A stretch of 64,000 nucleotides of DNA from Mesorhizobium sp. NZP2298 (GTDB lineage Bacteria > Pseudomonadota > Alphaproteobacteria > Rhizobiales > Rhizobiaceae): positions 2,244,001 to 2,308,000 of the forward strand of contig NZ_CP033365.1 in NCBI RefSeq assembly GCF_013170825.1, in the 5' to 3' direction. This document shows positions 18,002 to 26,765 of the stretch, one piece after another. Within the stretch, counting starts at the first letter, position 1. Every line of letters starts with the position of its first letter. Below the pieces are notes generated by a model. The model saw nothing but the letters and a program-made list of their open reading frames with translations, searched no databases and had not been told where the DNA came from. Position numbers and translations under genes: made by a program.

Positions 18002-20767
18002 TCACTCGGCGGCCTGGACGCGATTGGCCTGGATGAGGGCGCGGATCTCAGACCGGCAGGAGCCGCAATTGGTGCCGGCCTTCAGCGCACCGCCGATGGC
18101 TTCGACGGTGGCGCAGCCGGCTGTCACTGCCGCCACGATCTGGTTGGCGCCGACGTTGAAACAGGAGCAGACGGCGGCGCCGGCATCGGGCCGGTCGGCA
18201 CCGGCGCGGCCGGCGACGATCCGGAAGCGTTCACGCTGGCTGGCGTAAACCTCCTCGAGTTGTTCGGCCGCCCAGCCACGCGACACCGCGACCGGGCCAG
18301 GCGCGACGAACAAGGCGCCCACGAGGTGCTCACGGTCGAAGGCGGCGATGCGATGCCGGCCGGCGTCGCGGTCGTGATAGGCGAGCATCTGAGCATCGGG
18401 TGACGTGGCGAACAGGGATTGGGCAAAGCCCGTCCAGTCGATGCCATCGTCAGCGAAGGCAAGCTCTACCCGCCAGCCACCCTTGCAGCGGGCAAGCGCC
18501 CAATAGTCTGCGGCAATGGTCGCGGGGCGTTGCCGTGTGACGGCAAAACCAAAAGCCTTGGCGGCAAATTTCTCCATGCGAGCGGCGACGTGTTTCAGCG
18601 CGGGTTGGCCTGAGACCGGATCGACGAGCTGCGTGGTCAGCGCGTCGAGCCGGCCCCTTGCCGCGAACTGGTCGGTCCAGTGCATTGGTGCGAAGACGCT
18701 GCCCTGGCGCTGGCGGGACGTGATCAGGGCGCGGACCAGCACATCACCGCGTTGGCTAGAGATACGCACGATGTCGGCATCGTCGATGCCGTGGTGCTGC
18801 GCGTCCACGGGGTGGATTTCGACAAAGGGCTCGGCGATGTGCTGGGAAAGACGCGGGCTTTTGCCGGTGCGCGTCATGGTGTGCCAGTGGTCGCGGATGC
18901 GGCCGGTGTTGAGGATGAGGGGGAAGTCGGGGGTGGCGCGGATTTCGGTGGTGGGACGGATGGCTATGAAGCGGGCTTTGCGGTCGGGTGTGAAATAGCC
19001 ACCGTTGGCGAAGAAGCGAACAGGCCAGAGGGGGTCGCCGGCGACAATCTCATCCTGGTTCGCTTGTCCCGCTTCGCTCAACCAGTGAGCCGACCCTCCT
19101 CCCAAGGGGGAGGGGGGTAAGGCCGGTGCCGGCCATTGGAACGGCGTCAATCCCTCGTAAGCCGCAGTATCAACGCGGCCATAAGCGCCGATATCGAAAT
19201 CCCGCGCGCCATCGTTCTCGTAGCCCGACAGCGCGGCGTGCTCGGCGAAAACCTCAGCAGGGACCGTATGCGTAAACGCCTCGGCAAACCCCATCCGTCG
19301 CGCCACTTCGGCGACAATCCACCAGTCGGGCCGCGCCTCACCGGGCGGAGGCAGAAAGGCGCGCTGGCGCGAGATACGGCGTTCCGAATTGGTGACGGTG
19401 CCGTCCTTTTCGCCCCAGGCCGTGGCCGGCAGCCTTACATGGGCGTGGCGCACCGTGTCCGTGCTGGCCAGCACGTCCGACACCACGACGAACGGGCAAG
19501 CCTTGATTGCCGCTTCGACGGCGTCGGCGTCCGGCATCGAATCGACCGGGTTGGTGGCCATGACCCACAGCGCCTTGATGCGGCCGTCGGCCACGGCTTG
19601 AAACATCTCGACGGCCTTCAGCCCGGGTTTTTGCGCGATATCAGGCGCGTTCCAGAAGCGCCGCACGCGGTCACGGTGCTCGGCGTTGTCGATCTCCATA
19701 TGGGCGGCGAGCATATTCGCCATGCCGCCCACCTCACGGCCGCCCATGGCGTTGGGCTGGCCGGTCACGGAGAACGGCCCGGCTCCCGGCTTGCCGATGC
19801 GGCCGGTGGCGAGATGACAGTTGATGATGGCATTGACCTTGTCGGTGCCCGACGACGACTGGTTCACACCCTGGCTGTAGACCGTCACTGTCCTGGAGGT
19901 CGCGGCAAACAGGCTATAGAAATGGCCAAGCTCGTCTTCGCTAAGGCCGGTGGCCGTGGCAACACCGGCAAGATCGAGCGTGGAGGCAGCGAAAAGGGCT
20001 TGGCCGAAGCCGGTCGTGTGCGCCGTGATATAGGCGCGGTCGAGCGCATTGTGCTGGCCGAGCCAGGCGAGCAGGCCGGTGAACAAAGCGGCGTCGCCAT
20101 CGGGCGCGATCGCCAGATGCATGTCAGCTATGTCAGCGCTCATGGTGCGGCGCGGGTCGATGAGCACGATCTTCATCCCGGGCCGTTTCTCCCGGGCCGC
20201 CGCGATGCGCTGGTAGAGCACGGGGTGGCACCAGGCGAGGTTGGAGCCGACCAGCACGATGAGGTCGGCGAGTTCAAGGTCCTCGTAGGTTCCCGGCACC
20301 GTGTCGGAGCCGAAGGCGCGGCGGTGGCCGGCTACGGACGAGGCCATGCAGAGGCGAGAATTGGTGTCGATGTTGGCCGAGCCGATGAAGCCTTTCATCA
20401 GCTTGTTGGCGAGGTAATAATCCTCGGTCAGCAATTGGCCCGAGACATAGAAGGCGACCGCATCCGGGCCGTGTTCGGCGATGGTTTGCGAGAAGGTCGA
20501 AGCGACGAGGTCGAGCGCCTCATCCCAGCCTGTCCGGCGGCCGTGGATTTCGGGATGAAGCAACCTGCCGTCGAGGCCGATCGTCTCGGCCAGCGCGGAA
20601 CCCTTGGAGCAGAGCCGGCCGAAATTCGCGGGATGATCGGGGTCGCCGCGGACAGACACCTGCCCGTCCGCGGCGACCTTGGCCAGCACGCCGCAGCCCA
20701 CCCCGCAATAGGGGCAGGTGGTCCTCACCTCGCGTGCCTCGTCAATCTGCATGTGTTCAGGCCGCAT
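18002..20767 (-). CDS. nasA: Assimilatory nitrate reductase, molybdopterin catalytic subunit
   Basis: 921-residue molybdenum enzyme of the cytoplasmic NasA type, reducing nitrate to nitrite. An N-terminal [4Fe-4S] motif (TCPYCGVGCGV plus GRLCSKGS) is followed by the molybdopterin domains (TNSRLCMASSVAGHRRAFGS, NPVDSMPDADAVEAA). At the C-terminus is a bacterioferritin-associated-ferredoxin-like [2Fe-2S] domain (AAVCSCFNVGANQ, GTNCGSCRSE) typical of one NasA branch. No signal peptide is present. It is the last visible gene of the operon and sits next to nirD; a second ATG 15 bp in (MQIDEAREVRTT) begins 4 bp after the nirD stop and may be the true start. No flavoprotein electron-donor subunit is encoded nearby. 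Confidence 0.92.
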   Translation of the reverse strand: MRPEHMQIDEAREVRTTCPYCGVGCGVLAKVAADGQVSVRGDPDHPANFGRLCSKGSALAETIGLDGRLLHPEIHGRRTGWDEALDLVASTFSQTIAEHGPDAVAFYVSGQLLTEDYYLANKLMKGFIGSANIDTNSRLCMASSVAGHRRAFGSDTVPGTYEDLELADLIVLVGSNLAWCHPVLYQRIAAAREKRPGMKIVLIDPRRTMSADIADMHLAIAPDGDAALFTGLLAWLGQHNALDRAYITAHTTGFGQALFAASTLDLAGVATATGLSEDELGHFYSLFAATSRTVTVYSQGVNQSSSGTDKVNAIINCHLATGRIGKPGAGPFSVTGQPNAMGGREVGGMANMLAAHMEIDNAEHRDRVRRFWNAPDIAQKPGLKAVEMFQAVADGRIKALWVMATNPVDSMPDADAVEAAIKACPFVVVSDVLASTDTVRHAHVRLPATAWGEKDGTVTNSERRISRQRAFLPPPGEARPDWWIVAEVARRMGFAEAFTHTVPAEVFAEHAALSGYENDGARDFDIGAYGRVDTAAYEGLTPFQWPAPALPPSPLGGGSAHWLSEAGQANQDEIVAGDPLWPVRFFANGGYFTPDRKARFIAIRPTTEIRATPDFPLILNTGRIRDHWHTMTRTGKSPRLSQHIAEPFVEIHPVDAQHHGIDDADIVRISSQRGDVLVRALITSRQRQGSVFAPMHWTDQFAARGRLDALTTQLVDPVSGQPALKHVAARMEKFAAKAFGFAVTRQRPATIAADYWALARCKGGWRVELAFADDGIDWTGFAQSLFATSPDAQMLAYHDRDAGRHRIAAFDREHLVGALFVAPGPVAVSRGWAAEQLEEVYASQRERFRIVAGRAGADRPDAGAAVCSCFNVGANQIVAAVTAGCATVEAIGGALKAGTNCGSCRSEIRALIQANRVQAAE

Positions 20768-21086
20768 GGCTCGCCAGCGCTTCCAGTGCCAGGAACAGGC
20801 GTTCGCCCTCGACCTTGACCGGGATGGTGCGCACCACGCCTTCGTCGGCGCCGAGCGCCTTGCCCGTCTCCAGCGAGATCACCCAATTGTGCAAGGGACA
20901 GGTCACCGCCGCGCCATGGACGATGCCCTGGCTCAGTGGACCGCCTCTGTGCGGGCAGTGATCGTCGATGGCGAAGACCTGATCGTCCTGGGTGCGGAAG
21001 ACGGCGACCTTACCTTGCGGAGTGGCGACGCAGCGCGCGCCGCGACGGGGGATGTCGGAGATCGTGCCGATCGATATCCAATTCAT
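20757..21086 (-). CDS. nirD: Nitrite reductase small subunit
   Basis: 109-residue Rieske-like small subunit of the NADH-dependent assimilatory nitrite reductase. Start MNWISIGTISDIPRRG has AAGGGAATT just upstream. Unlike many NirD proteins, the Rieske ligands appear intact (DHCPHRGG and CPLHNW), suggesting a bound [2Fe-2S] cluster. It lies 64 bp after nirB and overlaps or abuts nasA, in the same operon. Confidence 0.9.
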   Translation of the reverse strand: MNWISIGTISDIPRRGARCVATPQGKVAVFRTQDDQVFAIDDHCPHRGGPLSQGIVHGAAVTCPLHNWVISLETGKALGADEGVVRTIPVKVEGERLFLALEALASHAA

Positions 21087-21150
21087 GTGAATTCCCTTTT
21101 TGCGCGTGTTCTCGACCGAAAACCGGTTCCCTCTTTTCAGGAACACGCGC

Positions 21151-23601
21151 TCACTCCGCCGCCTCGGCAAACCCGACCGAAGCCATCGGCCGAAACTCGT
21201 GCTTGTCCTTGCCGGAGACGCGTTCCGACCATGGGTCGACCTGGGCGAATTTCTGGGAGAAGACGAAGCGGTCGTAATAGGCCTTGCGCTTGGCATCATC
21301 GTCCATGATCTGGCGCTTGATCTCGGGGATGCCGATGCGCTTGGCCCATTTGTAGATGCGCTCGAGATAGCGGCCCTGCTCGCGGTACATCTGTGTCAGC
21401 GCCACGATGTGCTCCAGCGCCTCATCCTCGGTCTTCACAAGGCCGAGCACTTCGGTGCCCTTGATGTCGAGGCCGGCGGCGCCGGCGAAATGGATCTCGT
21501 AGCCAGAGTCGACGCAGATGACGCCGACATCCTTGCAGGTCGCCTCGGCGCAGTTCCTGGGACAGCCCGACACCGCCATCTTGACCTTGGCCGGGGTCCA
21601 TGAGCCCCACATGAATTTTTCGATGCGGATGCCGAGCCCCGTCGAATCCTGCGTGCCGAAGCGGCACCAGTCCGAGCCGACACAGGTCTTCACCGTGCGC
21701 AGGCCCTTGGCGTAGGCGTGGCCGGAGACGAAGCCGGCCTGGCCGAGATCGGCCCACACCGCCGGCAGGTCCTCCTTGCGGATGCCGAGCATGTCGATGC
21801 GCTGGCCGCCGGTGACCTTGACCATCGGGATCCCGAACTTGTCGACGACATCGGCGATGGCGCGCAGTTCGGCGGCGTTGGTGACGCCGCCCCACATGCG
21901 CGGCACCACTGAATAGGTGCCGTCCTTCTGGATATTGGCGTGGACGCGCTCGTTGATGAAGCGCGACTGGTAGTCGTCGGCGTAGTCATCCGGCCAGTCG
22001 CAGACGAGGTAGTAGTTGAGCGCCGGCCGGCATTTGGCGCAGCCGCAGGAGGTCTTCCATTCCAGCTCCTGCATGACGGCGGGAATGGTCTTCAGGTGCT
22101 TGGCCTTGATCAGCCGGCGTACCTCGTCATGGCCGAGCGTGGTGCAGGAGCACATAGGCTGCACGGCGGCGGGGTTGTACGCATCGCCAAGGGTCAGCAC
22201 CATCAGCTTCTCGACCAATCCCGTGCAGGAGCCGCAGGAGGCCGATGCCTTGGTGTGGGCACGCACATCGTCGAGCGAGGTCAGGCCCTTGCCCGTGATC
22301 GCGCCAGTGATCTTTCCCTTGCAAACGCCGTTGCAGCCGCAGATTTCCGCATCATCCGGCAAGGCTGCAACGGCCGCCATAGGGTCCAGCGGGGCACCCC
22401 CCTGGTATGACTGACCGAAAATAAGCGTGTCACGCATCTCCGAAATATCGGTCTGCTTCTTCTTCAGATCGTTGAACCAGGCGCCGTCTGATGTTTCGCC
22501 ATAGAGCACCGTGCCGATGATGCGGTCGTCCTTGAGCACCAAGCGCTTGTAGACGCCGGCCGAAGCATCGCGCAGCACGATCTCCTGGCGGTCGTCGCCA
22601 TCGGCGAAGTCGCCAAGCGAGAACAAGTCGATGCCGGTGACCTTGAGCTTGGTCGGCGTGTCGGAATGGACGAAGGCGGCAGCCTCGTCGCCGGCGAGTT
22701 GGCTCGCCGCAACACGCGCCATTTCGTAGAGCGGTGCCACCAACCCGTAGACCATGCCGTTGACCTCGGCGCATTCGCCGAGCGCGTAAATGTCGGGGTC
22801 GTTGCTGCGCATGCCGGCGTCGACGACGATGCCTCTGTTGACGGCGATATCAGCCTCTTTCGCCAGTGCCGCATTCGGCCTGATGCCGACCGCCATCACC
22901 ACCAGCGTTGCCGGAATGACGGTGCCGTCGGCGAGTTCCACCTGCTCTACCTTGCCGTTGCCGCTGATTGCCTGCGTGTTGGCCTTGGTGATGACCTTGA
23001 TGCCGCGCTGCTCCACCGCGCGCTGCAGCAGGTAGCCGGCGGCCGGATCGAGCTGGCGCTCCATCAGCGTCGGCATGACATGCAGCACGGTGACGTCCAT
23101 GCCTTGCGCATTCAGTCCGGCCGCCGCCTCCAGCCCGAGCAGGCCGCCGCCGATGACCACGGCCTTGGCCCGCGACTGGGCGGCAAGCATCATGGCGCGT
23201 ACATCGTCCAGATCGCGATAGGTCAGCACGCCGGGCAGATTGTGACCGGGCACCGGAATGATGAACGGCACCGAACCGGTGGCGATGACCAGTCTGTCGT
23301 AAGGCTCTGTGACGCCATGATCGGAGGTAACGGTCTTGGCCTGCCGGTCGATGGCAACGATCTTGTGGCCCTTGTAGAGGGTGATGCCGTGCTTGATGTA
23401 CCAACCGTCACCATGGATGATGATCTCCTCATAATCCTTCTCGCCCGACAGAACAGGCGACAGCATGATGCGGTCGTAGTTCACGCGCGGCTCGGCGTTG
23501 AAGATGGTGACCTGGTAGCGGCCGGGCGCCTTTTCCAGCAGATGCTCCAGCATGCGCCCGGGAGCCATGCCGTTGCCGATGATGACGAGTTTCTCGGTCA
23601 T
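21151..23601 (-). CDS. nirB: NADH-dependent assimilatory nitrite reductase large subunit
   Basis: 816-residue cytoplasmic enzyme reducing nitrite to ammonium with NADH. In order: an FAD-binding start (KLVIIGNGMAPGRML), an NAD-binding fold (VVIGGGLLGLEAAAGL), two cysteine-rich BFD-like [2Fe-2S] regions (CGCNGVCKGK...CGSCTGLVEK; CSCTTLGHDE...CGCAKCRPAL) and the sirohaem/[4Fe-4S] domain with CVGSDWC and SGCPRNC. Length is normal. The ATG was preferred over a GTG 12 bp upstream that overlaps the narK stop. It forms one operon with the nitrate transporter upstream and nirD and nasA downstream. Confidence 0.94.
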   Translation of the reverse strand: MTEKLVIIGNGMAPGRMLEHLLEKAPGRYQVTIFNAEPRVNYDRIMLSPVLSGEKDYEEIIIHGDGWYIKHGITLYKGHKIVAIDRQAKTVTSDHGVTEPYDRLVIATGSVPFIIPVPGHNLPGVLTYRDLDDVRAMMLAAQSRAKAVVIGGGLLGLEAAAGLNAQGMDVTVLHVMPTLMERQLDPAAGYLLQRAVEQRGIKVITKANTQAISGNGKVEQVELADGTVIPATLVVMAVGIRPNAALAKEADIAVNRGIVVDAGMRSNDPDIYALGECAEVNGMVYGLVAPLYEMARVAASQLAGDEAAAFVHSDTPTKLKVTGIDLFSLGDFADGDDRQEIVLRDASAGVYKRLVLKDDRIIGTVLYGETSDGAWFNDLKKKQTDISEMRDTLIFGQSYQGGAPLDPMAAVAALPDDAEICGCNGVCKGKITGAITGKGLTSLDDVRAHTKASASCGSCTGLVEKLMVLTLGDAYNPAAVQPMCSCTTLGHDEVRRLIKAKHLKTIPAVMQELEWKTSCGCAKCRPALNYYLVCDWPDDYADDYQSRFINERVHANIQKDGTYSVVPRMWGGVTNAAELRAIADVVDKFGIPMVKVTGGQRIDMLGIRKEDLPAVWADLGQAGFVSGHAYAKGLRTVKTCVGSDWCRFGTQDSTGLGIRIEKFMWGSWTPAKVKMAVSGCPRNCAEATCKDVGVICVDSGYEIHFAGAAGLDIKGTEVLGLVKTEDEALEHIVALTQMYREQGRYLERIYKWAKRIGIPEIKRQIMDDDAKRKAYYDRFVFSQKFAQVDPWSERVSGKDKHEFRPMASVGFAEAAE

Positions 23602-23609
23602 ATCCAGTC

Positions 23610-24911
23610 TCACTCAGCCGCGTAGGAAAGGGGTGAAGCTTCAGCAGATGCCGCACGCTCCATGCGGCGGATGGAGACATGCATCCAGGCAAGGCAGGCG
23701 ACGACAATCAGGAACAGCAGCATGAAGCAGCTCGACCAGACGCCGGTGAGGTCGTTGAGCGCGCCGAAGGCGATCGGGAGGACAAAGCCGCCGAGCCCGC
23801 CGATCATGCCCACGACGCCTCCTACAGCACCGACATTCTGCGGATAGTAGGCGGGAATGTGCTTGTAGACCGCAGCCTTGCCGAGACTCATGAAGAAGCC
23901 AAGCACGCAGGCAACGGCGATGAAAGCGAGCGGGCCAATCTCGAAATGGAAGGCGATCGGCCCGCTGATGCCGCGCACGACGTAGTCTGCCGAGGGGAGA
24001 GACAGAACGAGAGTCGCGACGGCACTGACGGTGAAGGTCGAATAGAGCACGGTACGGGCGCCGATCCGGTCGGAAAGTACGCCGCCATAGGCGCGGAAGA
24101 CGCTCGCGGGAATCGAATAGGCGGCGCCGATCATGCCGGCGGTCGCAAGCCCGAACCCGTAAACGCCGATCAGGTAGCGCGGCAGCCACAGCGACAGCGC
24201 CACGAACGCGCCGAAGGCGAAGAAATAGTAAAAGGCGAAGCGCCAGACCTGCAGGTTCTTGAGCGGCGCGAATTCCTGCCAGAAGCTTCTGGTCGGTGCT
24301 GCCTTGCCGGCACGGCGCTCGCGGATGACCGGATCGTCGCTGGTGGCGAGCCAGAAGATGGCGGCCATGACGACGAGTGCGGCCGCCCAGATCAGCGCGA
24401 CCGACTGCCAGCCCCAGGAGAGAAGCACGAAGGGCGCCAGGAACTTGGTGACCGCAGCCCCGACATTGCCGGCGCCGAAGATGCCAAGGGCCGTGCCCTG
24501 CCGGTCGGCGGGGAAGAGGCGCGAGACATAGGAGACGCCAACGGCGAAGGAGCCGCCGGCGAGCCCGACGCCAAGCGCTGCGACCAGCATCTGCCCATAG
24601 GTATGCGCAAAGGCCAGCAGGAAGGTCGCGGCCGCCGCGGCAAGCATGGTCGCCGTGTAGACCAGCCGCCCGCCATAGCGGTCGGTCCAGACGCCGAGCA
24701 CCATGCGCACGAGCGAACCAGTCAGGATCGGCGTGCCGACGAGCAGGCCGAACTCAGTCTCATTCAGCCCAAGCTCCTGCTTGATGCGCACGCCGATGAT
24801 CGAAAAGATCGTCCACACCGCGAAGCAGACGGTGAAGGCGATGGTGGACATTGCGAGCGCCTGCCGGGGAGCATTGTCTTGGCTGGGCTCGGCTGGGAGA
24901 TTTAAGGTCAT
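23610..24911 (-). CDS. narK: Nitrate/nitrite MFS transporter, NarK type
   Basis: 433-residue major facilitator protein with twelve predicted helices. The nitrate signature regions GTPILTGSLVRMVLGVWTDR and FGAGNVGAAVTKFLAP, and a second copy (AVGGVVGMIGGLGGFVLPIA), are characteristic of NarK/NasA transporters. It imports nitrate for the reductases encoded downstream. The start has GGAG seven bases upstream. It follows the small exported peptide by 56 bp and abuts nirB. Confidence 0.92.
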   Translation of the reverse strand: MTLNLPAEPSQDNAPRQALAMSTIAFTVCFAVWTIFSIIGVRIKQELGLNETEFGLLVGTPILTGSLVRMVLGVWTDRYGGRLVYTATMLAAAAATFLLAFAHTYGQMLVAALGVGLAGGSFAVGVSYVSRLFPADRQGTALGIFGAGNVGAAVTKFLAPFVLLSWGWQSVALIWAAALVVMAAIFWLATSDDPVIRERRAGKAAPTRSFWQEFAPLKNLQVWRFAFYYFFAFGAFVALSLWLPRYLIGVYGFGLATAGMIGAAYSIPASVFRAYGGVLSDRIGARTVLYSTFTVSAVATLVLSLPSADYVVRGISGPIAFHFEIGPLAFIAVACVLGFFMSLGKAAVYKHIPAYYPQNVGAVGGVVGMIGGLGGFVLPIAFGALNDLTGVWSSCFMLLFLIVVACLAWMHVSIRRMERAASAEASPLSYAAE

Positions 24912-24967
24912 GGTCGGCTCCGGTTTGCGGCGTGGGAGGCACCGCGCCTGTCTGTTCGTTGCAATTA

Positions 24968-25165
24968 TCAGCGGTGCTGCATCAGGGAGCTGGATGAAAC
25001 CGAGCTTTGCGCTGTCACTTCAGGATCCTTGCCGTCAGTTTTGGAGCCGGCGGAGTGGAGCAGGAGCGCGGCGGTGAACAGCACCGCTGTCAGCGCGCTG
25101 CTCGCCAGAAAATCGCGGCGTGTGAAATCCTTGAGGGTGGTGACAGTCCCGATCTGTATTGCCAT
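24968..25165 (-). CDS. Small Tat-signal-like hypothetical protein, first gene of the nitrate operon
   Basis: 65-residue protein starting MAIQIGTVTTLKDFTRRDFL, with a twin-arginine-like motif (TRRDFLASS), a hydrophobic stretch (ALTAVLFTAALLLHS) and a short Ser-rich tail with no known domain. The ATG has GGAG seven bases upstream, so translation is plausible. It lies between the leader terminator and narK, so it would be expressed only when nitrate antitermination occurs. It could be a small anchored or exported peptide, or merely a leader peptide setting narK translation. No family recognised. Confidence 0.65.
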   Translation of the reverse strand: MAIQIGTVTTLKDFTRRDFLASSALTAVLFTAALLLHSAGSKTDGKDPEVTAQSSVSSSSLMQHR

Positions 25166-25218
25166 CGTCGTCTCCAGTTGACGCCGCCTGGGATCAGCGC
25201 CGTCGATTGCGTATCGGC

Positions 25219-25319
25219 AAAAACAAAAAAGCCGCCGGCCAGGTCTTCGCGCCCGGAAATCCGGATCGCGTCTTGACCTGAGCGGCAGCTTTGCCTGTGG
25301 GCGCCCGCCATTGGACGCC
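25219..25319 (-). ncRNA. NasT-type ANTAR two-hairpin leader overlapping an intrinsic terminator
   Basis: On the minus strand a 7-bp stem (GGCGTCC/GGGCGCC, 25300-25319) holds the hexaloop AATGGC. Four bases later GGC/GCC (25284-25295) holds the hexaloop AAAGCT. Both loops have A at position 1 and G at position 4, the ANTAR-binding pattern. The second loop and 3' arm are also the 5' arm of a long terminator: GCTGCCGCTCAGGTC (25275-25289) pairs with GACCTGGCCGGCGGC (25231-25245), followed by TTTTTTGTTTTT. Hairpin 2 and the terminator are therefore mutually exclusive, as expected for NasT antitermination, and nasT is the nearby upstream gene. Confidence 0.8.
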
Positions 25320-25354
25320 TGTTCGAGTGCCCCAGAAGGGCTCGGTCAATTCAA

Positions 25355-25370
25355 AGCAGGAACCGTTCCA
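25355..25370 (-). promoter_or_regulatory. Sigma54 (RpoN) promoter of the nitrate operon
   Basis: TGGAACGGTTCCTGCT matches the -24/-12 consensus TGGCAC-N5-TTGCW with two mismatches and keeps the essential GG-N10-GC spacing. The predicted start falls near 25344, about 25 bases before the first leader hairpin. Confidence 0.65.
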
Positions 25371-25479
25371 GTTTCGGGCGGCAGGAAAAAGGTCAATGAA
25401 ATCAGTGATGCAAAGCGATCATCGCCGCGCGGCCCCGCAGGCCGCGCAGGTCAAAGATTGTTCATCGGAGCCATCGAAC

Positions 25480-25494
25480 GCACAATTTTTGTGC
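25480..25494. promoter_or_regulatory. NtrC-type enhancer site
   Basis: GCACAATTTTTGTGC is a perfect inverted repeat (GCACAA/TTGTGC) and matches the NtrC pattern GCAC-N7-GTGC. It lies about 140 bp upstream of the predicted sigma54 transcription start, a normal enhancer distance. A second partly overlapping half-site pair (GTGCAATGCAC) extends to 25501. Confidence 0.6.
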
Positions 25495-25520
25495 AATGCA
25501 CAAAAGTGTCGCTGTAATGA

Positions 25521-26765
25521 TCAGACCTCCTCGCGGGCCGATTTCTGGCCGGCAATGTAGGCGTCGATCTCGTCGGGATCGAAGATCTGGCCGTCGAAGA
25601 AACCGTCGGGACCGAGCACAAGGCCCGCCCCGGTCGCGCCGACCGCGGTGGCGACCTTGAGCGCGCCCTCGACTTTGGCGTTGGCGCCGGGAAGTGCCAC
25701 GCCGAGCGGCTTCAGCGCCGCGCGGTAGAGGTCGGGCCTGTAGCAGTCGCGCGCAATGGCGAGATTTTCAGGCGTGTGTGCCACATGCCCCCAGCGCACC
25801 ATCTGCGTGTAGAACCAAAGCGCATGGCTCTTCCAAGGAAAGTTCGCTGCCTTGTCGAAGGGCAGGAAGAAGTCGTCAACATCTCGTTCCGCTTCGCCAC
25901 CCAATCGGAGATGACCGGTCAGGATCGGCATCTGCACGGCCGGCGGCAGGCCGAGAAAGGCGGGCTGCGCCATCAGGGCAGCCAGTTCGGTGTGGTTGCC
26001 CGGATCCTGGCACCAGCGCGCCGAATGATGCAGCGCACGCAGCAGCGCGGCCAGAGCCTCGGGATTCTCGTCCGCCCAGGACTTGCGCACGCCGATCACC
26101 TTCTCCGGACTGTTGCGCCATATCTGCGCCTTGACGGTGACGATATGGCCGGTGCCGGCGGCCACCGCGGCGCTGTTCCAGGGTTCGCCGACGCAGTAGC
26201 CGTCGATGCGCCCAGTGGCCAGCGCGTCGGCCATGAAGGGCGGCGGTACAATGACAATCTCGATTTCGCGGTCGGGATCGACGCCGCAGGCGGCCAGCCA
26301 GTAGCGCAGTTCGTAATTGTGCCCGGAATGGGGATGCACGACGGCGAAGCGCAACGGCTCGCGACCGGCCGCCGCCCGCTCGCGGATGAAGCCGCCAAGT
26401 GCCGCCCCGGCTAGCGCCGGATCAAGATCGGGTTCCGCGCCATGCGCGGCCATGCCGGCCCAGACTGCGTTGGAAATGGTGACGCAATTGCCGCCAAGCC
26501 CGAGCGAGAAGGGCACGATGGTTTCGGAAGCGAGCGGCGTCAGCCCGAGATTGCAGGCGAGCGGCATCGGCCCCAGCATATGCGCGAGATGGAAGTGGCC
26601 GATGGCGATACGGTCGCGGATGTTGGCCCAGGACGTCTCGCGGTGCAGCGTGAGATTTATGCCTTCGCGCGCGGCGAAGCCAAGCTGGCTTGCCGCGACC
26701 AGCACGGCGCTGTCGAAAAGCGGCATGAATCCGGCGGTGATCTGATGCTCGGCACCCATGCTCAT
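25521..26765 (-). CDS. nasS: Nitrate/nitrite sensor protein NasS
   Basis: 414-residue protein of the NrtA/CmpA nitrate-binding family (ITAGFMPLFDSAVLVAASQLG; HLAHMLGPMPLACNLGL; GRIDGYCVGEPWNSAA) without any signal peptide, as expected for the cytoplasmic sensor NasS rather than a transport-binding protein. By family knowledge NasS holds NasT inactive until nitrate or nitrite binds. Its ATG overlaps the nasT stop codon by 4 bp, giving stoichiometric coupling. A second ATG two codons in is possible. The nitrate operon control region follows directly. Confidence 0.9.
   Translation of the reverse strand: MSMGAEHQITAGFMPLFDSAVLVAASQLGFAAREGINLTLHRETSWANIRDRIAIGHFHLAHMLGPMPLACNLGLTPLASETIVPFSLGLGGNCVTISNAVWAGMAAHGAEPDLDPALAGAALGGFIRERAAAGREPLRFAVVHPHSGHNYELRYWLAACGVDPDREIEIVIVPPPFMADALATGRIDGYCVGEPWNSAAVAAGTGHIVTVKAQIWRNSPEKVIGVRKSWADENPEALAALLRALHHSARWCQDPGNHTELAALMAQPAFLGLPPAVQMPILTGHLRLGGEAERDVDDFFLPFDKAANFPWKSHALWFYTQMVRWGHVAHTPENLAIARDCYRPDLYRAALKPLGVALPGANAKVEGALKVATAVGATGAGLVLGPDGFFDGQIFDPDEIDAYIAGQKSAREEV

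Noticed and set aside
19136..20818. 560-codon plus-strand frame opposite nasA.
   Set aside because: NasA is clearly the coding frame; the other lacks motifs and a ribosome site.
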